Assembly: GCA_027627225.1 (NCBI GenBank)
Contig: CM051025.1
Location: 58,997,681-59,061,680, forward strand
Origin: Congeria kusceri
Taxonomy: Eukaryota > Mollusca > Bivalvia > Myida > Dreissenidae
Direction: 5' to 3'
Length of the DNA: 64,000 nucleotides
Shown: positions 1 through 11,278 of the stretch, one piece after another
How positions within the stretch are numbered: the first letter of the stretch is position 1
Layout of the letters: every line of letters begins with the position of its first letter
Translations under genes and position numbers: made by a program
The notes under the pieces: generated by a model
Databases searched by the model: none
Told to the model about the DNA's origin: nothing
The model's input: the letters and a program-made list of their open reading frames with translations, nothing else

Positions 1-490
1 CTACACAGTATTATAACATTACATTATTAACATAACATGCTTATCACATAAAAACTATTTCTAAAACACTCATGGTTGTAGTGGATCTTACAAAAACACT
101 GTATAGCTCACTTGAGGGCTACTTGCATAAGAAATAAAAAAATAAAAAATAAAAGGACTGCATAAAAAAAGATAGGGTGTTTAAAGTCTCATGTAAAACT
201 TAGAAAACCCCTCGTGTAGCAGTTAAAATCATATTACAAATTACTATGAGCTAAAATGCTATATGTATATATAAAATTACAAGACCTCTGCTTATGACAC
301 TTTAATTTCCATATTTTACATATTACCATGCAATAAAATGCTTGAATATGCATCAATGTCATGTTATGCTTTGGATTATAAATTATTAATATTTTAGAGT
401 TATGAGATTTGTATTGTACTGAGAACGACACCCAGGGCAGAACCCATCCTGAATACTGAACCAGAATGGAACAAAATGTCATATGCACTA

Positions 491-1095
491 TACTGGTAAA
501 GTACGTAAATCCGGACAATACTTAAATCCGGACAATTCAGACAAAAATGTGTTTGTACGTTTAAGACCCATAATTCTATGGTATCAATTGATGCACCCAC
601 ATGTTTCATCAACGTATGTCGAGTTTCAACAGAATCAATTGAGTATTAATTCATTAACTTGTTATTGCTGTTGTCTTACTTTCAAATGTAAACATTTGCA
701 TGTGGGGGATTGAAATCAAAACAGTATATCCGATAAAAAAAGCTTTACAGAGAAAAATTTGGAAGTAAACACCAGATCAATTAAAAAAGAAAAGAACAAG
801 ATTACTGACGAACAAGTTGTAGTTTAATGGATATTATTATTCTTTTTGTTTTTAATAAAACAAGTTTTTTAAAAGTGTCTGGATTTAGGTACTCTAGCTG
901 TATTTCGAGATGTATTACAGGCCTTTTCTCAACACATCATTCAGTGACTTTTAGATAGCACTAAGATTTCGGCCAAAGCTTAAGATTAAACCTAACTTAT
1001 TATGTTTAACTTTTTATTTTCGTTTGATGCCATTATCATGAGAAATCGTCCAAAAACCAGCAAAAGTGTCCGGATTTAGGTACTGCGCCAGTGTA
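491..1095 (+). mobile_element. Tc1/mariner-like terminal-repeat element, copy 1
   Basis: The ends are inverted: TACTGGTAAAGTACGTAAAT on the left and ATTTAGGTACTGCGCCAGTA-like on the right (one base differs at the end). Inner CCGGAC repeats are near both ends. A second copy in the opposite orientation lies at 58305-58874. No intact transposase; a short frame near 483-713 has a broken counterpart in the other copy. Confidence 0.75.
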
Positions 1096-1114
1096 CAGAG
1101 TGTAAATGAAAACA

Positions 1115-1331
1115 GGGTCAGTATTCACAAAGCTCCTTAGGTAAAATGTAAGTCAATTTCTTAAATTCATAAACTTAAAGCCTGTAGCTGCTTAATGTAC
1201 ATGTCTTTTTGCATCAAAATGTTTTAAACTAGAACATATTGCCATCATATGTTTAGTATTTTGCCCTTTTTGTAAACAAAAACCGTTTGGATTTCAGATT
1301 GTAATTTCAGTAGGTTGGTGAATACCAGCCT
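1115..1331. mobile_element. MITE with GGGTCAGTATTCAC / GTGAATACCAGCC ends
   Basis: The ends match the family at 46039-46298 in part; the interior is AT-rich and diverged. It lies 20 bases from the Tc1-like copy. Confidence 0.6.
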
Positions 1332-1339
1332 GGGACATC

Positions 1340-1435
1340 TTAACAACGGATATACCACTTTGACTGAATCAACTAAACAGCGGATATACCACTTTGACTG
1401 AACAGCGGAAATACCACTTTAACTGAATCTATGTG
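1340..1435 (+). repeat. ~30-bp repeat, three copies
   Basis: CGGATATACCACTTTGACTGAA occurs twice, with a third copy CGGAAATACCACTTTAACTG, separated by AACAG. Confidence 0.85.
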
Positions 1436-1915
1436 CCATGACCTAACGCTTGAGCATCCGGGCATGTAAAATAAGAGATCTTCTCAAAATGACCATTACA
1501 GATCCCATAAACATTATGTGGATCAAACATTTAATAGTAAAGTTCTATGCTTTGTAGTTCAGAAAACAACCCAGGATATTTCTCCATTCTATATCATAGA
1601 ATAAAAGGATATAAATGTTTGATTTATAAAACTATAATAGTATATAAATGTTTGACTTATAAAACTCAATTAAAGACCATATGTATTGCTTCCACTGTAT
1701 GCTATTGCAACAACAAATCTGGTTGAATTATTGTTTTAACAAATCAAAATTAAACCATGTTTTTCTGACATGTTTGATTGCAAAAAGGATAAAAGATTTA
1801 AAAGATGTACTCAAATGTTTTTGGTCATAATAATGATCATTCGAATGAACACTGATTCAAAGTGATAATTAAGGTTTCCACATTTTGCCTAATTAATCTA
1901 AAACATCTCCAAATC

Positions 1916-2997
1916 TCATACAAATGTATCATTTTTTGGTTTTGCAGGTTTATTATCAGATGAGCTTAAATTAAAATCAAGATTAACAGCAAGCGGCTGC
2001 TTTGTAAACTTTGGCACGACTTCAGTTTTCACAGTCCTTGAACTTACACCACTGTCTGCATCAGCACCGTTTTTAGCTGCACTTATAGTACCATCAGCTC
2101 CTTTATTACAGGTCTTTTCTCTGACAGAGGTTTGAAAATCTGTCCTAGAATCATCTCCCGCCTTGGTTTCATCATCAGCTTCTAACGGAGCAGCTTGTAT
2201 TTTTGCTGCTGGTTCTATGATCTTGTTGTCTTTATGTGGTAGAGCTTTCTCTGTGCCTTTGTTATTCACTGAAGTATTAGTATTTAAATCCCTGGTGCTG
2301 ACAGCTGAAGAGTTTTTGTTGTATTTTTGTTTTACAGATTTCATAGGTCTTGGCTCTGATATATCATCTGCTTGATTTGTTTCTTGTATTGGAAGTTTAT
2401 GGCCACTATGTGTGTTAACATCTTCAACAGGCTTTCCTACAGTAACTGTAGGTGACGCAATTGATGGTGACATTGTTTTTCTTCTAGCTACAAATTTAGC
2501 AAGAGCTTCGGCATTTTGTGATTTTGGAGGTGTATGCAACACTCTTGTTTTCATTACTTCTGGTGAGTGACCACATTCTGGCAAAGATAAAGTACTAGAA
2601 TTAGCAGAACCTGCTTTATTTGGAGCGGATTCAGTAGGAACATTGCTTGCACCACCAGTGGGATCAGTCCCTGTACTTAACAACCTTGGACTATTATTTA
2701 CTTGAACCTCTGTCCCAGGGTCACCATTTTTTATGGAAGACACAGAATTTTCTGTGGAAGCAGTTTGTTCTTGAGCTTCTGATTTATTTCCCTGTCCATT
2801 GCAAGGTGTCATTACGTCCCGTCCCAGTGGGAAGGCTTGTGAAAAAGGTAGACCATCCCCTGCATTCCCCTCTGGTGATTTTAAGGAAGAACTTACTGGT
2901 ACAGGAGTATTGCTTCGATGTAGAAGTTCTGGGTGCTGAGATGACCTTGAATTGTTCTTAGAATCTGTTTGATCTTCAACATCCTTTACGTCTAATT
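1916..2997 (-). CDS. TRIM-like gene, last coding exon (low-complexity tail)
   Basis: The acceptor TTCTTTTCAG|AATTAG supplies the two bases needed from exon 5 and opens a frame of 360 residues to the stop at 1918-1916. The tail is poor in hydrophobics and rich in Ser, Thr, Asn, Lys and Asp, with patches such as HTPPKSQNAEALAKFVARRK. No folded domain is recognised. The frame is open for over 1 kb, which supports it as coding although its sequence is not conserved in any family I can name. Confidence 0.83.
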
Positions 2998-5900
2998 CTG
3001 AAAAGAATGCCAGAATGGAAAATTATCCTGGAAACAGGAAAATCTCATTTTGCTTTTTAATAACAAACAAATGTTGATGTCTTCCAATATGAGAACAATA
3101 TCATTAGAACATTTTACAACATTCTTTTATTGCTGCTTATCAACAATTGTTAACAACTGTTTTAATGTAATACAATGAAACCATGACAACTTTAATGGCA
3201 TGTCAGAATAACAAACATTTGATTATTTGCCTATCAAGTAACGATTATTTCAAAATTATTGTGATTCTAACATGATCTGACAAGCATTTCTGCAATTACA
3301 ATGAGAATAACAATTAGCTTTGAAGAAATCAACTAAAACTTAATGTAATTGTTATTGAGTGGATACAATGACTTCTTTATAAACTGCACATTATGACTAT
3401 GGGTAACATTTAATTTTGTACTTTCACCTAGTGTGTTGCTGTCTATTTGTTATTGTTGTTTTTTTAATGTGCCATTGGCTTTTAGAGTTTCTTATTGATA
3501 AGTACATTAAAAAGGATCAAATCATTAACAATAACAATAACTGTTAAATTCAGACAACAAGCTACATGTGCCAGGTTTCAGAGAATATATAGGTACATGT
3601 ATGTCAGCAACTAGATTAATTGCCAATCAAAATGTTCATTAAACATTTTGTACCCTTTTTGTTTGATGGCAAAAAAAATACTCGGTACCCTCAGGTTTTC
3701 TCCATGTGACGTCACTTATTGCCTTGGTTACACCCATTGTGTCTATTTTCCAACTGAGTCTAACAGGATCTGGTTTCTCATGACATTCGAAGAACTCTTT
3801 GAAATCGTTAGCCACCACCGTCTTTAATTCTGCACAAGTTCTTTGCAGTAGCTAAAAGAAAACTGATGCTTTGAACACAACATCATTTTTCCTTTATTTT
3901 ATTAGAAATACACAAACAAGAGCTGTCAGAGGACAGCACACTTGACTATTTGAAGTATTTTAGTTGGTACATATTTTGGAAAGTGGAAGGGGCATAACTT
4001 TGTTGAAATACAAGCTGAGTTATGGCAATTATTTCATGAATATATTCCAAGTTTCTAGTGAATATGTGGCGCGTTATGAGAAAACCGGTCATAATGCATG
4101 TGCGTAAAGTGTCGTCCCGGATTAGCCCTGCAGTCCGCACAGGCTAATCCGGGATGGCACTTTCCGCTTTTATGGTATTTTCTGTTTCAAGGAGGTCTCT
4201 TCTAAACATAAATCCACTCTCGGCGGAAAGTGCCATCCCGGATTAGCCTGAGCGGACTGCACAGTCTATCCGGGATGACACTTTATGCACATGCATTAAG
4301 TCCGGTTTTCCCACGACACACCACATATCTTATGTAGTTATGAAATTATAAGACTTAGGAGCACAATTTGTAACACCAAAATCTAGTATATGAAAAGTGG
4401 GCAGACCTCTGTCAAAATACAAAACAGAGTTATGGGGATTGTTGCACCTGATGCTGGAGTTGATTACAAAGATGTGTTCAAAGTTTCAAGTGAATACCTT
4501 ATGTAGTTTAGCAATTATAAGACTTTTGAATAAAAACATAACTATGCCAAAATACAAAACATAGTTTTTGGGGAATGTTGCAACCCATTCTGGAGTTGAT
4601 GGCAACGGTATATCTCAAGTTTCAATTGAATAACATATGAAGTTTTGAAGTTACAAGACATCTGAATAAAAACTTTAACCCGATAATCTATGTGAAAAAG
4701 GGCATAAATTTGCCAAAATACAAAACTGATTTATGGGGAATGTTGCACTTGATGTTGGAATTGATGACAAAGGTACATTCCAAGTTTCAAGTGAATAACT
4801 TAATATGTAGTTTTCAAGGTATAATACTTCTGAATATCAACTTTAACCAGAGAATGTATGTGAAAAAAGGGCATAACTTTGCCAAAATACAAAACATAGC
4901 AATGGGGAATATTGCATCTGAAACTGAAGTTTTTAAGTTACAAGACTTTTGAATATAAACTTTAACCAGAAAATCGATGTGAAAAAGGGGCATCACTCTG
5001 TCAAAATACAAAACTGAGTTATGGGGGATGTTGCACCTGATGCTGGAGTTGATGACAAAGGTATATTCCAAGTTTAAATTGAATAACTTATGTAGTTTTG
5101 AAGTTATAAGACTTATAGTTTTGAAGTTATACGACTTTTGAATATAAACTTTAACCAAGTTCAGACACAGGCACCGATGCCGGGGCGAGTAGGAAAGCTC
5201 ACTTATTTTTTCGAATAGTCAAGCTAAATATGTTATTTTTTAAGTATGCAGTAGTGTCTGCCATGCGATCAGGCTGCTGAGAGTTTACCCAGGAAGCGTT
5301 CAAGTGATCGTTACGAGAGCACTAAGTACTGGTTCTACCCAGATACAATCTAAGCTTTGCCATCAGGTCACTCTGAGTTTAATCACAATCTGGAAGTGCT
5401 CTAGTGAAACCTACAAGACACCCAGTACTAGTTCTTCACAAGTTACATACTCTAGCTTTGATCCTTACCCAGGAGGCATTTAAGTAAACTCTACAAGAGC
5501 AACCCATTACTGGTTCTACCCAAGACAAGACTTTTTAAGTGTCCAGAACCGCAATGTAAATAAGCTTTTGAGCTTTCTGGAGCCATGCTAGTGTGCTGAT
5601 AGATCAAAAGGCATAATTAAACAAAGTATGTTGTCAATAACACAACCCACAAAATACCTGAATTTTCCGATTAGGATTAGTTCTCCGTAAAATAGAAAGC
5701 TTGTTCATTATTTGATTGGTCGATTCCTTTAGAGAACGGCATCTCTGGATTTCTGCTCTGACTGGTTTCTGTAAAGACTGGTTTTGCAGGGACAGTTCGT
5801 GTGCAAGATCATTTCGGCGGGATTTTAGAGCATTTGTCAGTGCTGTGATTTGGCTGTCCAAATGCTTCAACACTGCCTCCTCACTCTCCTGTCAAAAACA

Positions 5901-8900
5901 CACAAGATAAACATATAATACCAATAGTATAAACAAGAACTGTTTGTAAAACAGGTAGGCCCCCTCTAGGTTAATAGAAATCTTTAAAATATGAAGTTTG
6001 GTGAAGATCGATTGAAAACTGTTGGACATAGAAAGCAGAAACTGCTCAAAAGCCTAATTTTAGATAAATCAAGGGCCATAACTCTGCAGTTTCTGGGGCA
6101 ATTTGGTTGATCATCGAGCTTGGCAACATTTTCATCAAGTTTGGTCAATAACAGATAAAACTGTTGGACTTACAGAGCGGAAACGGCTAAAAAGGCCAAT
6201 TTTAGATAATTCAAGGGTTATAACTCGCGATCTGACTGATTATCGAACTTGGATGAGATATTATGCCCACAAATATTTTCATAAAGTTTTCATAAAGTTT
6301 TTGCAGATCTGATGAAAAGTGTTGGACTGAGCTGAAACATAAACCACTATACCTAGTCATCTTCGGGGGCATAATAAAATAATATGAATGCAAATAATTT
6401 CTAAGTGCACAACTATGTTATCGACCTTTATTTTACATTTAGGTTTGCAATTAGCCATATGAAGCAACAACTGCTGAAATTCTTTATTCTACAAAAACTA
6501 TTGGCTGCCAAACACAAAACAGCTTCTTTGCAGATGTTAAAAGTTACGTTGTTTTGTTTCACACAAAAGTTTATTGTTAAAAAAAGCAATTGTGCACTGT
6601 TGGTTTGCACTATGTTTTGCCAACTGACTATGCTTAGAAGTGGGAGTGGTAAACAAACCTGAGGATATTCTAATGAATTTCCAGGATCTTGCCTGATTAA
6701 CTGTTAAAAAACATATTTACACAAATGTTTGCTTCTTATTTTACCATATTTCATTTTGTCTTTAGTGGTTTTAAACTGGTAAAGAATCAATGATTGCTTC
6801 TAATTTTACCATATTTCAGATATAAAATATACTCACAAGGATAACAAATATGTTCACAATTTTGGGTTTTTACGACGCGTTTTTCACAATTTCACAGAAA
6901 AGGGCATATTCACAATCAACACTGAAAAAAAACACTGCCAGGTTCTGATACAGGATTTTGAGTTAGAGAGGGGTGGAAACTGCCAACAAACTGCTTTGTC
7001 TCCTTAAAATATTAGAATTTATATCAGAACAGTGCAATATCGTCAAAAAGAAATAATTTAACAAAAACACCATAGAACAGGTTTGATAAATGAATAAATT
7101 TATTGACAAGACATGTTCTATGAATATTGAAGTTTTACTTGCCTTATTGTCAGATAGCAACTGCTCCATGGCGTGCAGGTGTTTGTTAACAGGCAGCATC
7201 TGCTTCTTCAAGTCCGACAAGATGTCCGTCAGCTCCACCTGTACACACACAAACAAAACTATTGGTCACAAGTACTGGGGCCATATCTATCAAGCTTCTC
7301 TGGAAATTCTTAACGTACGTCAAATTTAACTGAATAATTAAAATAACATTTTCCTTGTGACACAAAAATCTACACTGATGCTTTCATAGCAGACCTTCAT
7401 TGAAAATTTGAAATATCTGAAGAGAGTGTACATTGTACCTGTACAGATGATGTGACTTCTGACAATTTCCGAATGTCATGCCCATTATGTTTCAACATCG
7501 CGCAGGTGACACAGATAGCCAAGGCGCATCCCTCACAGTATTGGTCCATTGGGCAGTTGTGTTCTGAACAGTGTGACGCTGACATGTTCATGTCCGTATG
7601 CCAGGATTTGTCAAAGATGTCTACTGGTTGGCTCTCCTTGTACAATCTCACAATGCTCTCTAGGGATCTATGTAATGAAACAGCTGTTGCTAACTTAACA
7701 ATGAAACAAGAGCTCAGAACAGGTTGCGCGATAACCGGTATTCATACCTCTTTGTCAGAGTTATGGGTCTTGTTTGAAGACCTTACATAATGACCCTGAA
7801 GACATATGTGAAGTTTCAATTGAATATCTGTTGTAGTTACAGAGATATGTACTTGCACTCAAACCTTAACCTAATTTTTTAAAGTACACAAAGGGGCATA
7901 ATTCTGCTAAAATGCTGGTCACAGTTATGGGCCTTGGCCAGTGACCTTGGACATAAATGACCTTATTATTCACATTCACATTCAATAAAACAGCATACCT
8001 ATACTTCTTGTTAATGACATATATAAGTTATATGCAATCTCTTCAAGGAAATGAATGAATTAAACAGCACATTTAACTCTGCATTATAGATAAAGCAAAT
8101 TAATGGCTGAGTGCAAAACTATGATATATAACTGGTATACAAGGTATACTTTGCATAGTTTTGCAACGACCCATCGAAATATGAAAGATGCCCGATACGT
8201 CCTGCCAAATCTGTTTGGTAAATGAAATGCTCAATGTTATATTGTGTATGCTGCATTGTTACAGTTGCTCATACATGTGGATAAGTCATAGAGAAGAAAT
8301 ATACTTAACACCAATCCCTCTTGGGTTTTGAATAAAATCCATCTAAGGGTCTGGAAATTTAGTGGCGTGTCATGGGAAAACCCTGCGTAATTTTACTTAA
8401 CGCCAAACCCTCTTGGGTTTAAAAAAAACAAACATCTAAGGGTCTGGAACATTAGTGGCGTGTCGTGGGAAAACCAATCGTCATTTTACTTAACACCAAT
8501 CCATCTTGGGTTTTTTATTAAAAAACCATCTAAGGGTCTGGAACATTAGAGGCGTAGCTTGAGAAAACAGGGTGTAAAGCATTGCGCACAGGCTGATCCT
8601 AGATGACACTTTCCGCTTACAGTGGATTTATGTTTAGAAGAGCCTTCCTTGAAACAGAAAATACCATAAAGGCGGAAAGTGTCGTCCCGGATTAGCCTGT
8701 GCAGACTGCACATGCTGATCCAGGATGACACTGTACGCAGATGCATTAAACCCGGTTTTCCCACGACACGCCACATTACAAGATCCAGAACAGAAACTTT
8801 GAATTACCTGTTAATTGGCAAGGAGGCAACATCATTATAGTAGACACGTGCCTTACAGACGGGACATTTGAAAGCTGTAGGAGCTCCGAGGGTCAAGAAC

Positions 8901-9082
8901 GTGTAACTGACATTGCGAATTATCCCGTCGATGCACTGCTTGCAGAAGTTGTGACCACACGGCAGAATGGTTGGAGTGTTGTACAGTTCCAAACATACAC
9001 CGCACATCAGCTCATCGTCAATCTGTGACATCATTGTTGATGTAAAGCTGTCTGTGTATTCAGCCATCTTGTATTCAGCCAT
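1916..9082 (-). CDS. TRIM-like RING/B-box/coiled-coil protein, probable E3 ubiquitin ligase (six coding exons)
   Basis: Coding exons, in transcript order, are 9082-8808, 7667-7439, 7238-7143, 5888-5658, 3851-3689 and 2997-1916. Exon phases match at every junction and give one 691-residue reading frame. Residues 27-76 form a C3HC4 RING (C27, C30, C42, H44, C47, C50, C73, C76). Residues 125-155 form a B-box type 2 (C125, H128, C136, C139, C144, C147, H152, H155). Roughly residues 160-290 are heptad-like and charged, as in a TRIM coiled coil. The last ~360 residues are rich in Ser, Thr, Asn, Lys and Pro and look disordered; I see no NHL, SPRY or filamin domain. RING proteins of this layout usually transfer ubiquitin from an E2 to a substrate; activity and substrate are inferred. 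An 8-base leader precedes the ATG after an acceptor at about 9091, so an upstream non-coding exon is expected but was not located. Bivalves have large TRIM families, so I give no orthologue symbol. Confidence 0.85.
3689..3851 (-). CDS. TRIM-like gene, coding exon 5
   Basis: The acceptor has a strong pyrimidine tract (TTTTCTTTTAG). The exon encodes 54 residues starting LLQRTCAELKTVVANDFKEF and ending DVTWRKPE, then leaves one base for the next exon. The donor G|GTACCG is a weak consensus, but it is the only one that joins in frame to the next exon. Confidence 0.75.
3895..5225 (+). mobile_element. Bivalve tandem-core element (GAGCTGTC / GAATAGTCAAGCT ends)
   Basis: Left end ACAAGAGCTGTCAGAGGACA, right end CGATGCCGGGGCGAGTAGGA then TTTCGAATAGTCAAGC. 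The core has about five ~165-bp units with GGGCATAACTTTGCCAAAAT, GATGCTGGAGTTGATGACAA and TTATGTAGTTTTGAAGTTA. A fold-back MITE is nested at 4064. The layout resembles bivalve pearl-type elements. Confidence 0.75.
4064..4326. mobile_element. Fold-back MITE, copy 1 (TRIM-like intron 4)
   Basis: Element with long inverted arms (GTGGCGCG...GAAAACCGG and CCGGTTTTCCCACGACACACC) and inner arms around GATTAGCC...GGCTAATCCGGGATG. It is nested in the tandem-core element at 3900-5225. Confidence 0.88.
5230..5545 (+). repeat. ~95-bp degenerate repeat, three units
   Basis: Repeated phrases GAGTTTACCCAGGAAGCGTT / GAGTTTAATCACAATCTGGA / CTTACCCAGGAGGCATTTAA, each followed by CAAGAG or CAAGAC and CAGTACTGGTTCTACCCA-like text. 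Confidence 0.6.
5658..5888 (-). CDS. TRIM-like gene, coding exon 4 (coiled coil)
   Basis: A 231-base, phase 0/0 exon of 77 residues between TTGACAG|GAGAGT and ATTCAG|GTATTT. It begins ESEEAVLKHLDSQITALTNA and is predicted helical, with leucines spaced for a coiled coil and many Lys, Arg, Glu and Gln residues. Confidence 0.84.
5925..6345 (+). repeat. Degenerate ~130-bp repeat in TRIM-like intron 3
   Basis: AAAACTGTTGGACATAGAAAGC, AGGGCCATAACTC and TTTTAGATAAxTCAAGGG recur about three times. AT-rich unique sequence fills the rest of the intron to 7142. Confidence 0.6.
7143..7238 (-). CDS. TRIM-like gene, coding exon 3 (coiled coil, GC donor)
   Basis: A 96-base, 32-residue exon with the acceptor TGTACAG|GTGGAG. 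It encodes VELTDILSDLKKQ and a leucine-rich continuation typical of the coiled coil after a B-box. The donor reads AAG|GCAAGT, a consensus GC-AG intron donor; no GT donor in the right phase is nearby. Both ends are phase 0. Confidence 0.82.
7439..7667 (-). CDS. TRIM-like gene, coding exon 2 (B-box)
   Basis: The acceptor at TTACATAG|ATCC continues the split Arg codon to give LPINRSLESIVRLYKE, the usual RING-to-B-box linker in TRIM proteins. The exon then encodes the CSEHNC...CEGC...CVTC...HNGH zinc-binding pattern of a type 2 B-box. The donor CAG|GTACAA is in phase 0. Confidence 0.87.
7670..8000 (+). repeat. Tandem-core fragment (GGGCATAATTCTGCTAAAAT type) in TRIM-like intron 1
   Basis: Contains GTTATGGGTCTTG, TTCAATTGAATATCTG, ACAGAGATATGTAC and AAAGGGGCATAATTCTGCTA, shared with 10620-10860, 26790-27010 and 57250-57660. 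Confidence 0.7.
8290..8546 (+). repeat. ~95-bp tandem units carrying fold-back MITE left ends
   Basis: TTGGGTTT...CCATCTAAGGGTCTGGAAxATTAGTGGCGTGTC(A/G)TGGGAAAACC recurs at about 8305, 8400 and 8495, each with CTTAACxCCAA. The third runs into the full element at 8547. Flank plus MITE end was multiplied as one unit. Confidence 0.8.
8547..8776. mobile_element. Fold-back MITE, copy 2 (TRIM-like intron 1)
   Basis: Same family as 51463-51732. It ends CCGGTTTTCCCACGACACGC, 30 bases from the RING exon donor. The left arm is decayed and preceded by two left-end fragments. Confidence 0.85.
8808..9082 (-). CDS. TRIM-like gene, coding exon 1 (RING finger)
   Basis: The start ATG at 9082-9080 follows an intron acceptor (TTCTTAACAG) and eight bases of leader. 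A second in-frame ATG lies five codons on, in a duplicated MAEYK/MAEYT motif, so the exact start is uncertain by five residues. The exon encodes the whole RING, including the CGHNFC and CPVC halves, and ends in a canonical donor (CAG|GTAATT) in phase 2 within an Arg codon. The same frame stays open upstream to 9205, but that part is intron. Confidence 0.87.
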
Positions 9083-9211
9083 CTTGAAGCCTGTTAAGAA
9101 CAAAATATTTTGGGGTATGATTTGCATATTTGTGTCTAGTAGTGATTGCAAGTATTTTAAAAAATGTTTACAATGGGTAATATTGTTTCTGTTGCCCTTT
9201 TTCACAAATTT

Positions 9212-9279
9212 GTTAGTTCAATCGTGTAGTTAGTTCAATTGTGTAGTTAGCTCAATCGTGTAGTTAGTTCAATCGTGTA
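9212..9279 (+). repeat. 17-bp microsatellite, four copies
   Basis: Unit GTTAGTTCAATCGTGTA repeated head to tail with two single-base changes, about 120 bases upstream of the TRIM-like start exon. Confidence 0.9.
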
Positions 9280-9597
9280 GTTTATTTAAATAAGATGCTG
9301 GCCTAAGCATTGTGAAATACAAATAACTGATTTTTTTGGTTTTCAATATTTACAGCTCACTGTGGCAAGGCCCAAGGCTAGAATTCTCTAAGATTATATG
9401 ATTGACTCTACTCATAATAACTGTGTCACAAATAAAATAAATTCACATTCTGATTTGAGAAAAAATAATAGTAAAGTAATATACTGGTATTCTTTTCATT
9501 TATTACACGAAAATGCATGTCAAATATGGTTGCTTGCATAATATATGTGAAATTCATTATTTTAATGCATTATGATAAAACATGACAAAATATAAAA

Positions 9598-10925
9598 CAA
9601 AAGCTTTCTAAGGACAGCACACTAGACTATTCAACTGCTTTGTAACAGTTATGGGCCCTTATCACTACAAATAAGAAAAATATTGAGAGCGAAACCGTTT
9701 TTCAAGTTTAAGTAACAGTGACCTACACCTTGACCCCACCCACCCTATACGCAATCCAAAGCAAGGTCTCGATATAAGGTATCTATGCAAGAAGTTTCAT
9801 TAAAATATCTCAATGCTTTCTCAAGTTAATGAGCGGAAACCTTTTTCTATTTTTAGTAACAGTGACCTTGACCCCACCCATATGATATCCCAAGCGAGGT
9901 CTCTATATAAGGTATTTATGTATTATATTTCATTAAAATATCTCAATGCGTTCTCAAGTTATTGAGCCAAAATCGTTTTTCTATTTTTAGTAACAGTGAC
10001 CTTCATCCTACCCACCCCATATGTAATCCAAAGCGAGATCTCGATATAAGGTATCTATGCATGAAGTTTCATTAAAATATCTCAATGCTTTCTCAAGTTA
10101 ATTAGCGGAAACCTTTTCTATTTTTAGTAACTGTGACCTTGACCCCACCCATATGCAATCCCAAGCGAGGTCTCTATACAAGGTATCTATGTGTTAAGTT
10201 TTATTAAAATATCTCAATGCATTCTCAAGTTATTAAGCGGAAACCATTTTTCTATTTTAGTAACATTTTTCTATTTTTCTTAACCACACCCACCCAATAT
10301 GCAATCCCAAGCGAGGTCTCGATATAAGGAATCTAGGTATGAAGTATCATTAAAATATCTCAATGCATTCTCAAGTTATTGAGTGGAAACCGTTTTTCTA
10401 TTTTTAGTAACAGTAACCTTAACCTTACCCTCCCCATATGCAATTCAAAGCGAGGTCTCGATAAAAGGTATCTATGTATTAAGTTTCATTAAAATATCTG
10501 AATGCGTTCTCAAGTTATTGAACGGAAACCGTTTTTCTATTTTTGGTAACAGTGACCTTGACCCCACCCACCCCATATGCAATCCCAAGTGAGGCCTTGC
10601 TATAAGGTATCTATGTATGAAGTTTCATTACAATAGCTCAATCTGTTCTCGAGTTACAGAGATATGGAGTTGTTGTACGCAAACTTTAACCTGAATTTCT
10701 AAGTACAAAAAGGGGCATAATTCTGCTAAATTGCACGTCAGAGTTATGGGCCTTGGTCAGTGACCTCACATCATGACCCCTGAAGTTTCTATTGAATATC
10801 TGTAGTTGTTACAGAGATATGGACATTACATTGCACGCAAACCTTCACCAGAGCATTACGCAGACGAGTGAGTAGCATAGCTCAAACTATTCGGTGAATG
10901 TTGAGCTAACAACTATTACAATTTT
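9598..10925 (+). mobile_element. Tandem-core element with ~135-bp 'satellite B' units
   Basis: Left end GCTTTCTAAGGACAGCACAC, right end GACGAGTGAGTAGCATAGCT. The core has about seven ~130-140 bp units (GTTTTTCTATTTTTAGTAAC, GTGACCTTGACCCCACCCA, AAGCGAGGTCTCGATATAAG). It then switches to the GGGCATAATTCTGCTAAATT type at 10620. Reverse-complement units of the same satellite occur at 44080-45060. Confidence 0.82.
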
Positions 10926-11194
10926 TTTTATGTATCAGTGATTCAGAGACAATCAAATCCATGTAGTATTATTATATATTGTTTTTATCTGAAATATCCA
11001 TTAAATACAAATAATTTTCTTTTGCAATTCTTGTCACTTTGTCTCATGAGCCTTACCAGGCTTATTTTCCAAATGAAGCTAAAGCATTTGTATATGAACT
11101 GTCAGTCACCATTCTGTCTGGCATCTTGAAACCATTCACCCATCTGAAAAATATATTAAAACAGACTATTGATTTGTGTGGAAAAGTCATTTTT

Positions 11195-11278
11195 TTGGAA
11201 ACTGTTTCGAGTTTGTTAATCTTTAACGTACTTAAGTTGGAAACTGTTTCGAGTTTGTTAATCTTTAACGTACTTAAG
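11195..11278 (+). repeat. 42-bp exact tandem duplication
   Basis: TTGGAAACTGTTTCGAGTTT through AACGTACTTAAG occurs twice back to back without a change, indicating a recent duplication. Confidence 0.95.
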
